A DNA stretch of 64,000 nt from Lepeophtheirus salmonis. Lineage: Eukaryota; Arthropoda; Copepoda; Siphonostomatoida; Caligidae. Shown in pieces: positions 33,970-46,224 of the stretch (within the stretch, counting starts at the first letter, position 1; every line of letters begins with the position of its first letter). Position numbers and translations under genes: made by a program. The stretch is from contig NC_052131.2 of assembly GCF_016086655.4 (NCBI RefSeq), forward strand, positions 6,369,940-6,433,939. The letters run 5' to 3'. The notes below the pieces were generated by a model. It saw nothing but the letters and a program-made list of their open reading frames with translations, made no database searches and was not told where the DNA came from.

Positions 33970-36340
33970 AAAACTCAAATAATTTTATTAAGATTTTTGG
34001 GTTGATTAATTTTATTTCACTCAAATATCACTAACTATCAATGTCCTCAAATGATAACCTTTACATGTCCTTTGATCTTTTTTAAATTTTTAAAGTCATT
34101 AAATTTACTGGTAGTTGGCTTTAAATTTGATTTTGAACCATTCTTCATTGAATTGTTAGGATATATCACGTTTATAATTTTGTCTACTAACAATTTTTCC
34201 TTTCAAACATGAAAGGATTAAATTGACAAAAACTTTTAAATTCATAAAAACGTAGAGCCATCTTCTTAAAATCAAAAGGAGTCATCTGACGAAAGCAGCC
34301 GAAGAGAAAATACTTCACAAGAAATAATTACAAAAGCAAATATAACTATTTGACATTTAAGGTATACCATAATTATGACCAATCTCTCGTCGTTATCTTT
34401 ATTCTACCTCGCAACCTTTCCAAAAAAATAGATAAAGGCCCATAATTAGTTGATACTTAAGTAGCCAATTCTTCCCAACAATTACCATTATATAAGAATA
34501 ATTGTTGGGAATTGTTCACAACCCAAAAAATATTAATTCAAATTCAACCAATCAACGTTCCAAATCCTGATAGGAGGTGAAAATCGACACAATAGAGTGT
34601 ATATTTCTTTGTTTGTAAATAACTATTTCACTAAAATTTTGACAATATTTTTCTTAAATAAATCCTTTTAAGTATTTTTGAAATAATTATCTTCTAAATG
34701 GATTGACTTATATAACATATATATATATATATAGTTTATTTGTATAAGAATAGAGGTCCTTGGATAATATAATTACAAGTATCTACATATGTATACTTCA
34801 ATGCAGTTTATTCTGATCCTGAAATATCATTGAAGTAGTTATACATTTTTGTATAACATATATCTTGTATAAATTACCAAGAAATGTCAAGGACTACTGT
34901 ATATAATGAGGATCTATTACAAATCTCTTATAAGCTAATAAAGTATTTTCATAGAAATATTTGACATATTTGAACCTATCAAATCATTATTTTGTATTTA
35001 TTTACAATGTATACTATACACATATGTATACAAAAAGAGATTTAATCATACATACATACATGTGTACCTATTTATATGTTAGTTACGGTTCTAGGAAATT
35101 CGCCCTAGAGAAATTGGGAGAATTAAAATTGTTTTTCACCTCTATGGTGTCCTTGCCGTAGTCTTAAATAACCCATAGGGTGGGGGTTCATTTTGAAGTC
35201 TTAAGAGGGGGTTAAATTCTTATTGAAGTGACGGCGGTAGTTTTTAATCTGCTTGGTGGCAGAAGCCGAAGTATTGTGATTTTTTTATTAGATGAGAGGA
35301 TTTAACCTTTATTTAGAAAGAAAATAGTTTATAAAAAATTAGATTTGTCCTCCAGAACCCTTCAGGTTTAAACTAATAAATGATTTCACAATAAGGAAAT
35401 TTTCCTAATGGTAATTTTCCATAGAGACATTTTTCTGCAGGGCAATTTTCCGTGCAAGGTTAGGTACTATCTGTCTACTACGATTTAAAAAAGACCTTTT
35501 TACGTTTACGTACGATGGTAAGGTGAAAAGTTATCGGTCTGACAATGAAAAACTTTTGGTTAAAAAATGATTTTATTTTTCTTCATATCTCCCTTTACTT
35601 CCATACACTTAATCCAGCACCTCTCGAAAATAACTATTTCTTGCTGGAAGATTAGGAAAATATTAATCTACGGGCCTCTTAACTTCTTCATTTTATTATA
35701 TTTGTAAACTGATCTTAAATCGGTCTAAAGATTGCAACAAAATGATTGCACTTTTGATAAGAATTAAACAAATGCATAACGCATCTTGCACAGAGCTAGC
35801 TTTATTATACCAATTTTTTTTTTTGCAAGATGTTTTGCATACTCTCTTCCAATATCCCTACAGCCTTAGCCATCTCCCTTACTTTCACTCATCTATTCTC
35901 CAAAAAGATATCTTGCACTTTTTTAATGATTTCTTATATATTTTCAATTATTGATTGTCTTTCACGTGGGTCAATATAGAAGGATCAGAGTCCCCGTACA
36001 CTTTTGTCAGCTTCAAAATAAATTCTAAAAAGTAGTCGGAGCCTTATATATTAGCAGTTTCCTGTCTTTTGTTAGTACAGAATAGACAATTGAAACATAT
36101 CGCCAACTCAGCGAGAAACATACCGTCAGGACAAAAGCTTGAACAAAGATATTTAACTTTGAATATTTGAGTGAATATAATATTGAAGCTAGGAGTTTCA
36201 AATTTTGCTTGATGCATTTTAATTATTTTTTGATAGCTATTTATTGGTTAGTAAAAGAAGAATTTTACTAGTGTAGTTCATCAAGAATATTAACTTTGGG
36301 AGTTAAAGAAAAAGTTCTCTGATAAATTCGTAATTTATAT
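33970..36340. other. non-coding stretch with a dispersed repeat at 34.5 kb
   Basis: 34485-34560 (ATAATTGTTGGGAATTGTTC, AATTCAACCAATCAACGTT) matches 51795-51870 (ATAATTGTTTGGAATTGTTC, AATTCAACCAATCAACGTT) in the same orientation, with a possible third copy at 62815-62845. An (AT)n microsatellite lies at about 34716. No supported gene is present. Confidence 0.5.
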
Positions 36341-36345
36341 AAAAT

Positions 36346-36900
36346 ACTAGCAAAGGGATACCCGACGTTGCTGGGGGCGGCCCAGAAGGGAACATGATAT
36401 TGACAATTGTCTAAATAATTGAAAAATTATGAGGGGGGGGGTGTAAAAAGAACAAAAATGACAAATATTTCATTTAACATCATTTTTTTTAATGTCAAAT
36501 TTATATGGATACGAATGCAAAAATTAAAAGTTCATTTTTTTGCACATGAATAAACAAAAATGGAATTTTTACGGATTTATTTTTTTGCCCATAACTTTTT
36601 TGATTTTGGATAAATTAAGAAAATGTATTTATTCTTATTCTTACAGTTGTTTTTTAAAACGCCAATCCCTTTTTGATTTATTACCTCCTATATAGTCTCC
36701 CTTAGCTTAAAAAAACTTTTTTTTTTGTTTTGGGTATAGCATAAGTCCCCCTGATATTAACCCCCCCCCCTTAAATAGGCACCACCGTCTTAGCCTGACT
36801 AGGTTCGGAAGAGGTACCCATTTCAAAATTTCAGCCTCCTAGGTCCAATGGTGTGGGCACGCATAAAGGACACACACAAACTATATTATATCTATATGCT
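36346..36900. repeat. probable interspersed repeat (ACTAGCAAAGGGATACCCG)
   Basis: The start TACTAGCAAAGGGATACCCG and then ACGTTGCTGGG, and the end GGACACACACAAACTATATTA, resemble a widespread arthropod repeat type that begins with a conserved GC-rich box and ends with a GGACA-rich tail. Only one copy lies in this window, so the boundaries are approximate. Confidence 0.35.
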
Positions 36901-36904
36901 TGTC

Positions 36905-37890
36905 AAACTAAAAAAAAAGGAAATACCTAAATCTGACATGCTTAAATTTAAAAAAACTATTAGTGTTCAAAACTGATGATAAAAATTATTTAGCTTTTGA
37001 TTAATATAGCTTACATAGAGTAGAGCATTGAAGCTGTAGACGAGGAAATTCCTACTAATATTATTGATATTTTTGTGAATAACAATAAGAAAGTATATCA
37101 TTGCATTAATTGTTTTGGAGTTGGGTTATTATATCCTTAGTTATGGGGGTAGAATAAATTTAGATAAATCTCTACAAAAAAGTTTTCATAAATCCAGGGA
37201 TTCATAAATTATAATAACATGCGACCGTTCTCCCCAGCTTGTACAACAATCTTTAATTGTCAGATAAGATATAAGCTTAATAAAATGTAAAATTTGTGAT
37301 TAAGTAATGGACATAAAAATCAAAATTATATGTATTCATTTTTAGTATTTATAGTTCCTAAGTGTTATTGATCATCATACATGTAACATAGTATATTTTT
37401 TATTTGAAAAACTTAATGGAAGAGAATCTTTCTAAAATATTGATTTATCGCTATAATATAGCAAAATTTATGAACAAATTATGATCAATATAAATCAACA
37501 ATAATTAATTTAAATTATCAATATAAAAATCTATTTTATTTCAATATGAAGGGTTCAATTTTGATATTTTGGGTGCTCATTTTTCAAAAATTTAGCGCTT
37601 TCATAGCTCATTTTGGAGGGGAAAAAATATCTAACAAACTGCTGATCTAAATAGAATCTTGGCTTTGATGATTTTTTGGGAAGTTAAAACTAGGTGTAAG
37701 CTTTGTTGAGCTTTAGAGTTGAAATTGACCATAAACATCGGAGCAATTCTTGCCTATGTCCTTGTGCTATTTTTACAAGTTTAAACATAATCATAGGTCT
37801 ACTAATACTACAGAATTGTGAATAAATGAGTGAATGTGAGTATAATTGAAACAGTAACAGGATCAGCTTAAATTGCAAAACATTCAATCA
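36905..37890. other. non-coding AT-rich stretch
   Basis: Nothing supportable was seen. Confidence 0.4.
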
Positions 37891-37893
37891 TAA

Positions 37894-38115
37894 TTAGGAG
37901 AAGTTCGGGTCGAATGTATTCTCCTTTGTGTAGATTCGACAATAATTTTGGTCTAAATTTCGCCGTCCTCCCATCAGCTGTTGTAGGAATCTAGCTCCCT
38001 CACTGATATCTGATAATGTAATTATAGACCTGATTGCATCATATACACGTTTTCCCTCCAAAAAGTGAGAGGGTTTTCTTTTATCATTTTTCTTCCTTTT
38101 GTTCAGTCTATCCAT
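37894..38115 (-). CDS. unrecognised small open frame with dibasic sites
   Basis: The 73-residue frame reads MDRLNKRKKNDKRKPSHFLE, GKRVYDAIRSIITLSDI, SEGARFLQQLMGGRRNLDQN and YCRIYTKENTFDPNF. Composition is coding-like. Sites GKR and GGRR are the kind cleaved and amidated in peptide precursors, but there is no signal peptide in this frame and no known hormone is recognised. An exon of a larger gene is also possible. Confidence 0.3.
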   Translation of the reverse strand: MDRLNKRKKNDKRKPSHFLEGKRVYDAIRSIITLSDISEGARFLQQLMGGRRNLDQNYCRIYTKENTFDPNFS

Positions 38116-38283
38116 TAAATATTGTCATGCTGCCAATCGACAAAGAAAAATGCCAGTCACGGCTCTGGTCCCTCCTACATTTAAAAGTCTATGTCCTTGG
38201 TTATGCGCCTGGTTAAAGGACAATATCTAAAATTTAACTCATATTTTAGTATCAAACGCCGTTATTTTATATCTAACTGGTAT

Positions 38284-38370
38284 AACAAAGGTAGGCAAAC
38301 TTTTCAGAGAAAGGACCACTTCAAGGAAATTGTAAGTTTTAGAGGACTGCACTTAGAAAAACCTTATTTT
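38284..38370 (+). mobile_element. hAT terminal fragment (GGTAGGCAAACTTTT)
   Basis: CAAAGGTAGGCAAACTTTTC, then AGAGAAAGGACCACTTCAAG, is the left-end style of Charlie-like hATs (CAGGGGTGGGCAAAC...). The right end and target duplication were not found. Confidence 0.4.
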
Positions 38371-38379
38371 ATAGGGGAA

Positions 38380-40840
38380 AAAACCCAATAGGACATGATC
38401 AAAGTTACTCAATATTCAAAGCTGCAGGTATCCTGTGTTAGTAAGGAAAAACCATGCAAAGAAAACTCATACCTTATTGATTTTTCATAATATAGCGTTT
38501 TCATGTGAGGTCAGCATTTTTTATATAAGAATTTAAAAAAAAAAAACAATATGAAAGAAAACAATGTACCATAGCCATGTATTGAGATGTCCAAAGGGAG
38601 CAAAGAAATAAAATGAACATGAAGGATGTCTCGTTGAAAGACTCTTGTTCCCTCTTTTATCAATCAGAACTGCATTATGTGATTCATTTGGTTCCTTGGA
38701 TTAAGAATGATATTGTAATCTATCCATCTCAAATACTCTCCACTCACACACATTTCTTGGAATAAATGATAATAAATTACTCAAGGACATTTTTTCATCA
38801 TATAAGTTGAATCTGAGTCTCCATTGGGCATAATCTGAGATATAAATAAAAATGAAGACTTGAGAGATATCCTTAGATCTGTTCTCTGCTCTATTCAATG
38901 TTCCATTTACTTTTTTTTAATTACTATATTTCTTTTATATACACATATAAGTACATAAGGAATAGTTCTTAAGAACATAAAAGTACGTGTATGGAAGATT
39001 GGACCAAGGAATAGTTTTTTCATTTTGTAAGGGGTGGTAAATCGACCAAATTTGGTGGTGAAGAGTTTTTGAATCTCCTCAAACACAATATAAGAGGTCA
39101 ATAAACAACAATAATGTAACTCAAAAGAAAATCATGTCTCATAAAAAATTAAGGATTAAATAGGAGTATTTAAAAAGGGGTTATTTACTAATTGATATAC
39201 TCCATTTTAATAAATTCATATTGGTTAAATACGTGTAATGTCCAGCAAACCCTTCTTTGATAATTTTTTAATTGCACTTTTTACTTTTTATGTATTACAC
39301 TTATCTAAGCAAGATTATCAATGACGTCACCAGAAATAGAAAGAGAGAGTGACTTAATAAATCTGCTTTGTTTTCTCTGCAATTTTCGTATCGTCACACC
39401 TTGTTCTAATAACAATGAATGTTTACTTTTACTTAATCAGTGCAACTCTATATGACCAATTATAGGAACATTTAAAAAATAATGATAGCATCTTTAAAAG
39501 ATAAAAAAGTCTTATCAGATTGTCAACTATATAAAACCACTCCCGCTTTCTAGGACATATTTATACACATCTACAGATACTCAACTTGGATGTAGATGAA
39601 GAACAAAAACAGTGTTCATTAAGACTACAATAAAAAATCACTAGTTTTAGATCATATATTTTACAACTTTATTGCATATATTTTTTTTTTAGGAGTAAAG
39701 TAGGAAGCTCCAATGGACAGACAAATCTTATGAAAAAAATTATTAAAAAAAGAGAGTCGAGTGTGAGGAAAGATACTTTAATATTGACGTAACTTCCTTA
39801 CAGTCTTAGTTATTAAATATTATGGTTCTTTTCTATGTTGTATAAAAAAAAAGTATATTATACAACCATCTACCATTTATTTATTTAATATAACTTTTTA
39901 TGAAGGGAACCAAAGGAGGGGGGAAACAAGCAATATCTGGTTCTGACATACTCAATTAGTGAAGAGTAAGAAACCATCAATCCATTCATCCACCCACCCT
40001 CCTAATATCAGAGCCAAATTTGTAACCAGAACCCCATCATAAATAACCTTTAATTCATTTCTGTATAATCAAAAAAGTAATTTCTGTCTTAAACATTTTT
40101 ATTAATAATTAGAAAAATTATTATTTGTAAATTATGTCAAATTATATCAAAAATACTCATACAGATTTATGAAATGTATACTCTTTTTTACATAACTGAT
40201 GAGGACAGTTTGAGAGAGTCTGTAAATATAACTTATCCTAGTTTTGTTTGTTTGGAGGAAATACTTTAGAGCTCCGCTTGGGATCCAACCGCTGGTTATA
40301 ATTTTGTTGGTAATCTAAGACATGTTTTCTATTTATTTTACCAAGCTTTTATCATTAGTCTTTCATTCTAGAGGAAGGAACATCGAAATGTAATGTAAAC
40401 ATGAGTGCATGTGCTCCTGAATGACAGAGGTAACACTGATGATTTGTTGGGGAGTTATTAGTTTAAGCCCTTGTTGGAGTCGGAGTAGAATAAAGACCAA
40501 GGTCTGAGTATTTCCGATCTATTTCTTTACTAGTTAAGGAGTTGGATATGTTCATACTCTCATAGCTTTTCTTCTCCCAAACTTTTATGCTTTACAATAA
40601 CTTATACTCTAGTTAAACCATGTATCACATAACATCTGGATAGACACAAGTCATGCAACCTCGTTATTAGAACTTAAAAAAAAATAATGAAATAATTCTT
40701 CTAATAGAAAAATCAAAATAATCGTCATAATTAATTAAAGGTTAATTATATATATCTTCTGTGTCAATTGAATGTAGCAATATAATTTGGCTTATTGTTT
40801 AAATAACAATTGTAAAATAAAAGAAAGAAATCTTGTTAAA
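38380..40840. other. non-coding AT-rich stretch
   Basis: Short chance frames only; no exon or named repeat is supported. Confidence 0.4.
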
Positions 40841-40847
40841 AAGTGAT

Positions 40848-40945
40848 GAATCATGAACGCAGAGATAGTAGGGACTTATTTGATCGTCCATTGAAAGCCC
40901 TCATTCGTGATTTAAGTAATCAATCATGGAAGTGTGTATAGCCTG
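40848..40945 (+). other. possible coding exon
   Basis: The frame MNHERRDSRDLFDRPLKALI, RDLSNQSWKC ends at TGT|GTATAG, a weak donor. Composition is coding-like but no homologue or partner exon is recognised. Confidence 0.25.
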
Positions 40946-41057
40946 GTCAAAGATTTTGTCGGAAAATTTCATTTTTTGGTAATAAAACTTGAAAAAGTCC
41001 TTCAAAAGTAATGATCAAGGACCTTTTATTGAACCACATCGAAGGATTTTATATTTT

Positions 41058-41938
41058 TTTAAAAGAATATCCATAACTTAGTAATCAGATTGTCTGTTTC
41101 TTCATCGTTCATTGTATTTCTCTTGTATTGCACAAGATATAAAGTATCTTGGTATTGAAGAAAACGTCTCTTGATGAACTTGTTTTCATCTATTGATGAC
41201 TTTTCATTAACCAATTCTTGTTTCACCTCTTGTGTTTGGATTTGATCTCCATTTCTAATTCATAAAAAGTGTTGAAAATATTGTTTCTGATTTGATTTCC
41301 TAGATGTTTGTGGTTCATTTTTGAAGAGTTTATTATCAAGGATGCCTCATCCTCCTATTTACACACACACACATATATATAGACGATATATGCTTGAATA
41401 TGTATCTTTAATCTCGAGAATTATATACCTATATTATGTACACAGAACTTAAGTGTGGATTATTTAAAATGTAAAGTATGAATTAGTCCATATTATGCCT
41501 ATTTTAATGCAACAAATCGTTATTATCTCTCCTACTTAAACTTTAGACACGGCACATAATGAATATAGTTTGATATTTATTTGATTCAAATTGATTCTGA
41601 TAATTTATTATAATAGCAAGTTCAACTTTTACTAACAACTTTTTTTTAATATTTATGTATTACATTATATTTAGAATATGAATGCAATAAATCTTTAATC
41701 GTAACAACTCATGATTACATTCATCACTCAATGTAGAGTAATTAACATATAAAATAATAAATAAACTTATTTCTTGATCAGTTCTATAATTAATATCTTT
41801 ATTTGAAAATACTATAATGTATTGCTCGGAAATAAATGATATATTTCCATAATAAATTAATTGAGCTATATCAGAAATGGTTTGATTGAAGCTGTTTATT
41901 CTAAAGATTGCATATTCTTCGTTAACGTCCTCATACAT
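41058..41938 (-). CDS. candidate small gene, unrecognised, two or three segments
   Basis: A reverse frame at 41938-41660 reads MYEDVNEEYAIFRINSFNQT, ISDIAQLIYYGN and later YSTLSDECNHELLRL. After a TAAATAG acceptor, 41363-41232 reads EDEASLIINSSKMNHKHLGN, RNNIFNTFYELEMEIKSKHK. In another frame this is followed down to 41058 by TQEVKQELVNEKSSIDENKF, IKRRFLQYQDTLYLVQYKRN and MNDEETDNLITKLW before TAA. These segments are rich in charged residues, unlike chance frames nearby. A donor AGAG|GTGAAA or a frameshift would link the last two. The gene model is tentative. Confidence 0.3.
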
Positions 41939-41999
41939 ATTTTGCTACATGTATTTATTCGCTCTGCAACCACTAATGACTTATTTCATTGATTAAACC

Positions 42000-43400
42000 T
42001 AAAATGATTTAAAACTAGTTATTAATCATTAATTAAATAAAATATAGTAAGAAAATCAAAATAATAACCAATTATCTTCTCAAAAAGAGATATTTTTTTC
42101 CTAATTTTTGTGTGTTGTGCAAAATACCTGAATCTGATTTTGTTATGTACAGATATTGAACTTATTCTTCCATTCAATTTACTCTTATTTTTGTAGGTAC
42201 ACAATTGTTATCTATTTTTTTTTGTTGAGCTCCGACAAATTTGTAATATCATCTTCTCTTCAAAAAATTTGCGCACTTAATTATTTTTTATTATTTGACT
42301 ACCATTGAACATGCCCAGATTGCTAAGACATCAGGCTCCTTCTGTAAAAATGAGAGGGAAAATTTAGGGACATCTATTCTATTGTTGCAAATACGTTACT
42401 CAAGTAAGGACTGTGATTAATGCAATGATCCAGGAGGCGTACGGGATTGAGCCAAAAAAATCAGCTTAGCAGGTGTACACCAATACAAAGGCCAAGGATG
42501 GAGTGCTCTAATCCTTTTTTCAGATTTTTGAAGTTTTAGTCATAATGTAGCTTTTTTATTAAGATTACGAATTAGAAGATAACAGGATTTTCCAACTTTC
42601 CTGAGTGATTTATAACTAAATTTACTCGTTATTAATTATAAAATCTAAAATCTATTAAGAAATATTCAGACCAAAATGCTCATTTAAAATTATTCAATAA
42701 AATATTTATTAATTTAGTCAGCTCTAACGAGCCTAAATATAACTGCCTAGACGATTACTTTTTTTATGCCAATTTTCAGTTATAATAAATCACACACAAA
42801 TAACAAAATATGTATTCAAAAGTGTTTGTCAAAATGTAACTCGTCAAAGATGTTATTATTAATGGTATATTGCTCTATACAAATGGGATTTGGGCAATAT
42901 TGAAGCTTTTCCTCTAAAGGTTATAATGTACTCCTTAATTTAATTTAAATGTTTTAATGTGAAATATTGAATATTTTTTTATATAAAACTACAAGTAGTA
43001 GAAACTGCTTCTAAGTAATAGTGTAAATATACCTATTGAAAATTTATTTTCTTATTCAATTTATTGTACAATGTACATATTACAAATTGGCTAGGATAAA
43101 TATATATATTTTTTTTGTCTCTTTGAGAATTCGGAAGTCTCATTTAAATATGTATAACAAAAAGGGATTCACAGAACAAAGCATTTAGAAATAAAAGTAA
43201 TTTAATCCTTTAAAAGACATTTTTTATGTGTTTGAAACCAGCACAAAGGAGGTTTTTGTTATTTCAATTATTTTTGTTATTCTTTTTATTTTCAAAGAGT
43301 AGACATCAAACAGTACTCGATATTCCTGTGAAAATATCATAATATATTTATTGAAAAGATTATTTAATATAATTAGTAAACCCCTATCCATTTTTTATCC
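42000..43400. other. non-coding stretch
   Basis: Near 42400 a short VRTVINAMIQEAYGIE coding-like patch is visible but cannot be assigned. Confidence 0.35.
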
Positions 43401-43414
43401 TAAGTACCTCAGTA

Positions 43415-43500
43415 CAGTGTTTCTCAAACTTTTGTATCCCAAGGAGTATTAATGAAATATTTGGACAGGGGCATCGCAACGCACTTTTTGAGGATATACA
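43415..43500 (+). mobile_element. hAT terminal fragment (CAGTGTTTCTCAAACTTTT)
   Basis: CAGTGTTTCTCAAACTTTTG and then TATCCCAAGGAGTAT is a clean Charlie-like left end, preceded by CCTCAGTA. No matching right end was found downstream. Confidence 0.5.
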
Positions 43501-43764
43501 ATTATACTATAGTACTTTTTATTTATTTATAAAATGTGATTTGTTTTAATTATGGTTAAGGGTACTGCTTTGTATAAGAATGCCCACTTGGGGACCCTCT
43601 ATCCAATAAATGTGCAAAAACTAACAAGATCTCAAATTGTACAGTGTTGGTATACAAAACGTGGACTGTTAATTAATGCTAATTTTCTCATTAATTTAGG
43701 AAGGTTTAGGGATTATTCTTTTTGGCTCAGCCATCCATCGTACATAAACAAACTATAATAAACA

Positions 43765-43981
43765 TTTCGTTATCTCAGATCTCCTAGATGCTAAAGTTGA
43801 GGTGGCGAGGATTATGGAAATTGTGAAGCACTCCAGGAGCCTGGTTTTTAAGTTGCCTAAGATGAAGAATGATGGAAAAGATCTCGTCAAGAAAGTAGGA
43901 AGGAGAGGGCACAATTTAAAGAGGGATCCAGGGTTACTGTCCAGATTGGAGAAGAAGATCAAGGAGGACCGCTCTGACTAA
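43765..43981 (+). pseudogene. Tc1/mariner transposase N-terminal fragment (third family)
   Basis: The + frame reads FVISDLLDAKVEVARIMEIV, KHSRSLVFKLPKMKNDGKDL, GRRGHNLKRDPGLLSRLEKK, IKEDRSD, then TAA. It is a helix-turn-helix head with the basic linker that precedes the second HTH in Tc1/mariner transposases. It is distinct from the families at 3, 7.7 and 26 kb. No catalytic domain follows, and the reverse 69-codon frame here is antisense. Confidence 0.65.
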
Positions 43982-44639
43982 ATCAATGTGATCTTTGACA
44001 CAAAGGAAATACGATTTTCTCATTGTAGCTAACCTTTTCTTAATGTTCAAGAAGTTTTCTATGAAATTGTATGGCCTCACATTGAATTTGTTTATCTTAA
44101 ATATATACATCCTTATTACACAGTTATTCATGATAAGAAGTGCCGGACATTAAACAATCCCTATTGGTCCTTCTACTTTCCAAAACGATGGGCGAAGCCA
44201 TGGAATTCTAGAGACCTGCAATAATCACACATAAATTTTATCCCAGCACGATGTCAACATAAAATGGTTGATTTGTTACTCCATTCCTTCAAGGCGGGAA
44301 ACAAATAAAAACAAGCTAACTAGCATACGTGATTATTCCATTTGTCTAATATTCCATGTTGGAGCCTATTATCCCACTAATTGATAGCAGTAGAAGAAAT
44401 TTTGTAGCCTACTCCAGAGTGCACCTAATGTAGCAAGAATTGTAAACTCTAAGTACTTTTATAATGTAAAAGAAATCCTGGATTTAACATTTAATTGAAA
44501 TCCAAGTCCTTGGATATACCAGAAAATAATTGAACTCCTCCACAGATCCGCCATTTCATTCTCCCTCTTCCATGAGTGCAAACACTATTAGTTGCACTTT
44601 ATACGTGGATATTCTCTCCTGCAAAAATGAAATAATAAT

Positions 44640-44715
44640 AAACATTCCTCAGGTTGCCAACAACATCAAAACTCGCATGCCTTAGAATTCTTAAGATTTA
44701 CAACTTTAACTATTA
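44640..44715 (+). repeat. dispersed repeat (second copy at 50.2 kb)
   Basis: GGTTGCCAACAACATCAAAA, CTCGCATGCCTTAGAATTC, TTAAGATTTACAAC matches GATTGCCAACTGCAATCAAA, AACTCGCACGCTATAAAATG, CTTAGACTTACAAC at 50198-50250, just upstream of protease exon 3. Confidence 0.55.
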
Positions 44716-44754
44716 AAATATATTTTATCTTCTTGATCCAATAATATATGGACG

Positions 44755-44975
44755 AGAGTGACAAAACGAAGATGGACGAAATGTGACAAAATGAAAAGAA
44801 ACGATGTGTCACGAAATAAAGACAAAAAAAAAAAAAAAAAATGAAGACGATAAGAAAATTGACAGAATGAAAAAGATACGAAATGTGACGAAAAGAAGAA
44901 CAAACGGAATGTAAAAAACACAAAATTGACAAAATAAAGACAAGGCGAAATGTGAGGGAACGAAAACGGACGTAC
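44755..44975. repeat. purine-rich degenerate tandem repeat
   Basis: A unit close to GACGAAATGTGACAAAATGAA recurs about nine times with variation, broken by an A-run at 44824. One strand is almost pure purine plus T. The 121-codon reverse frame here is the low-complexity complement (F/S/L-rich) and is not a gene. Confidence 0.65.
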
Positions 44976-45069
44976 TTCTTTTTTTGGATTTTTAATTTTT
45001 TTGGTGCTAACATTAAAATGAGAGAAAACATAATTTTATCCGGACTGGTGTCTCGTTCAACTGCGCCTC

Positions 45070-45525
45070 ACAGGTAAATTCCATCATATTTGAAAGAAAC
45101 TTGGGAGTTCAATGTCGATATTTTTACAAAATAAAATGTACAAATTTCCAATAAATCTTGATGAAAATTCATCAAAAGTTTTTCAGAATATATAAAAAAC
45201 TTAAGACCTACATGGAATACTACTTGATACCATTGATAAACACTGACATTTTAATTACACCAGAGTATTATTTACTAAAAGCCCTAAAAATGTCGAAGAT
45301 TTGTCCATTTTTTTATCAATTAGGAACGAAAAATAATAAGAATAATTGTTTCGGTTAAGTTATTATCTAAAATATAGAAATAAGATTGTATAACAATGCA
45401 ATAACATATTCTTAATACATGATAGAGTCAGAATTCTAATAAAAAGAGGCAATAAAGGGATATATTTTTGCTGAGAGTAAGATTTAAGTCCGTTAATTTA
45501 CTGGTCCTATTTGGACATGATTCAA
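45070..45525 (+). repeat. dispersed repeat X, uninterrupted copy (empty site for the 19.6-kb hAT)
   Basis: This aligns over about 430 bp with 19125-19567 joined to 21770-21805. At the hAT target position it reads GATTTAAGTCCGTTAATTTA without any insertion, where the other copy has the 2194-bp element between GTTAAAGT and GTTTAAGT. Confidence 0.7.
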
Positions 45526-45869
45526 AAGGTCCGTATTTTGCTTAATATTAATGCAAAAGGGGTTTTTATTATTATAACACTTATTTCTTTAGGTCCACAA
45601 AATGGTCGACATGCTTTTATTAATTTATTCTTTTTGAAAAATAAACAGAGTATTAAGTTATTCTATACTTATGCTCCGCTTCCGGAAGGAAATTTTTATT
45701 ATTTCAATGAAGAAATTTTCATATAGAAATACAAATGAATAGCTCCGCTTTTAATGAATTATTACTAGACAATATTATAATACGGTATCCAATAAAATAC
45801 TATATAGGATTTCAAATATTACTAACTATATACATATGATATTTATTCTTCATTTTAATAATTCTGGAG

Positions 45870-46035
45870 AGATAATTAATATGGTAAGTCTGGGATTAGA
45901 TAAGATATAAATAGCAAGAGGTGTGATTGACCTATTTGGTTTAACTACCAGATGATTTTGGCCTTCTTTTTTTTTTTATTTCTTTTTGAAGGAAAGGCTG
46001 CATAATTCAATAAAAGATAACGACGTGTCCTTACT
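45870..46035 (+). repeat. dispersed repeat, copy 2 (first at 8.55 kb)
   Basis: This is the partner of 8545-8715, followed by a C-run and a CA microsatellite at 46044-46064. Confidence 0.55.
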
Positions 46036-46154
46036 CACATATCCCCCCCCCCACACACACACATGAAAAATATAGTCAAATATGTTTCATTATTGTCAAA
46101 GCCCACACTATTCATGAAAACTGATCCCTACTTACTATTCATGCATGGATATAA

Positions 46155-46172
46155 TATGTTATATATTTAAAG
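46155..46172 (+). promoter_or_regulatory. putative TATA box of the protease-like gene
   Basis: GTTATATATTTAAAGG lies about 60 bp before the ATG at 46225. A start of transcription about 30 bp downstream would leave out the in-frame ATG at 46189, which supports the 46225 start. Confidence 0.35.
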
Positions 46173-46224
46173 GTAGGTCATTCTTATTATGCTTTCCTCT
46201 AGGGACTTTTGCACTTTTTTAATC

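Noticed and set aside
44666..45031. 121-codon reverse frame rich in F, S and L
   Set aside because: It is the complement of the purine-rich tandem repeat at 44755-44975, so the open frame follows from strand bias.
46189..46224. Upstream in-frame ATG for the protease-like gene
   Set aside because: It would put 12 residues with Arg and Asp before the hydrophobic core, and it lies at or before the likely transcription start given the TATA-like element at 46157; the ATG at 46225 gives a normal signal peptide.
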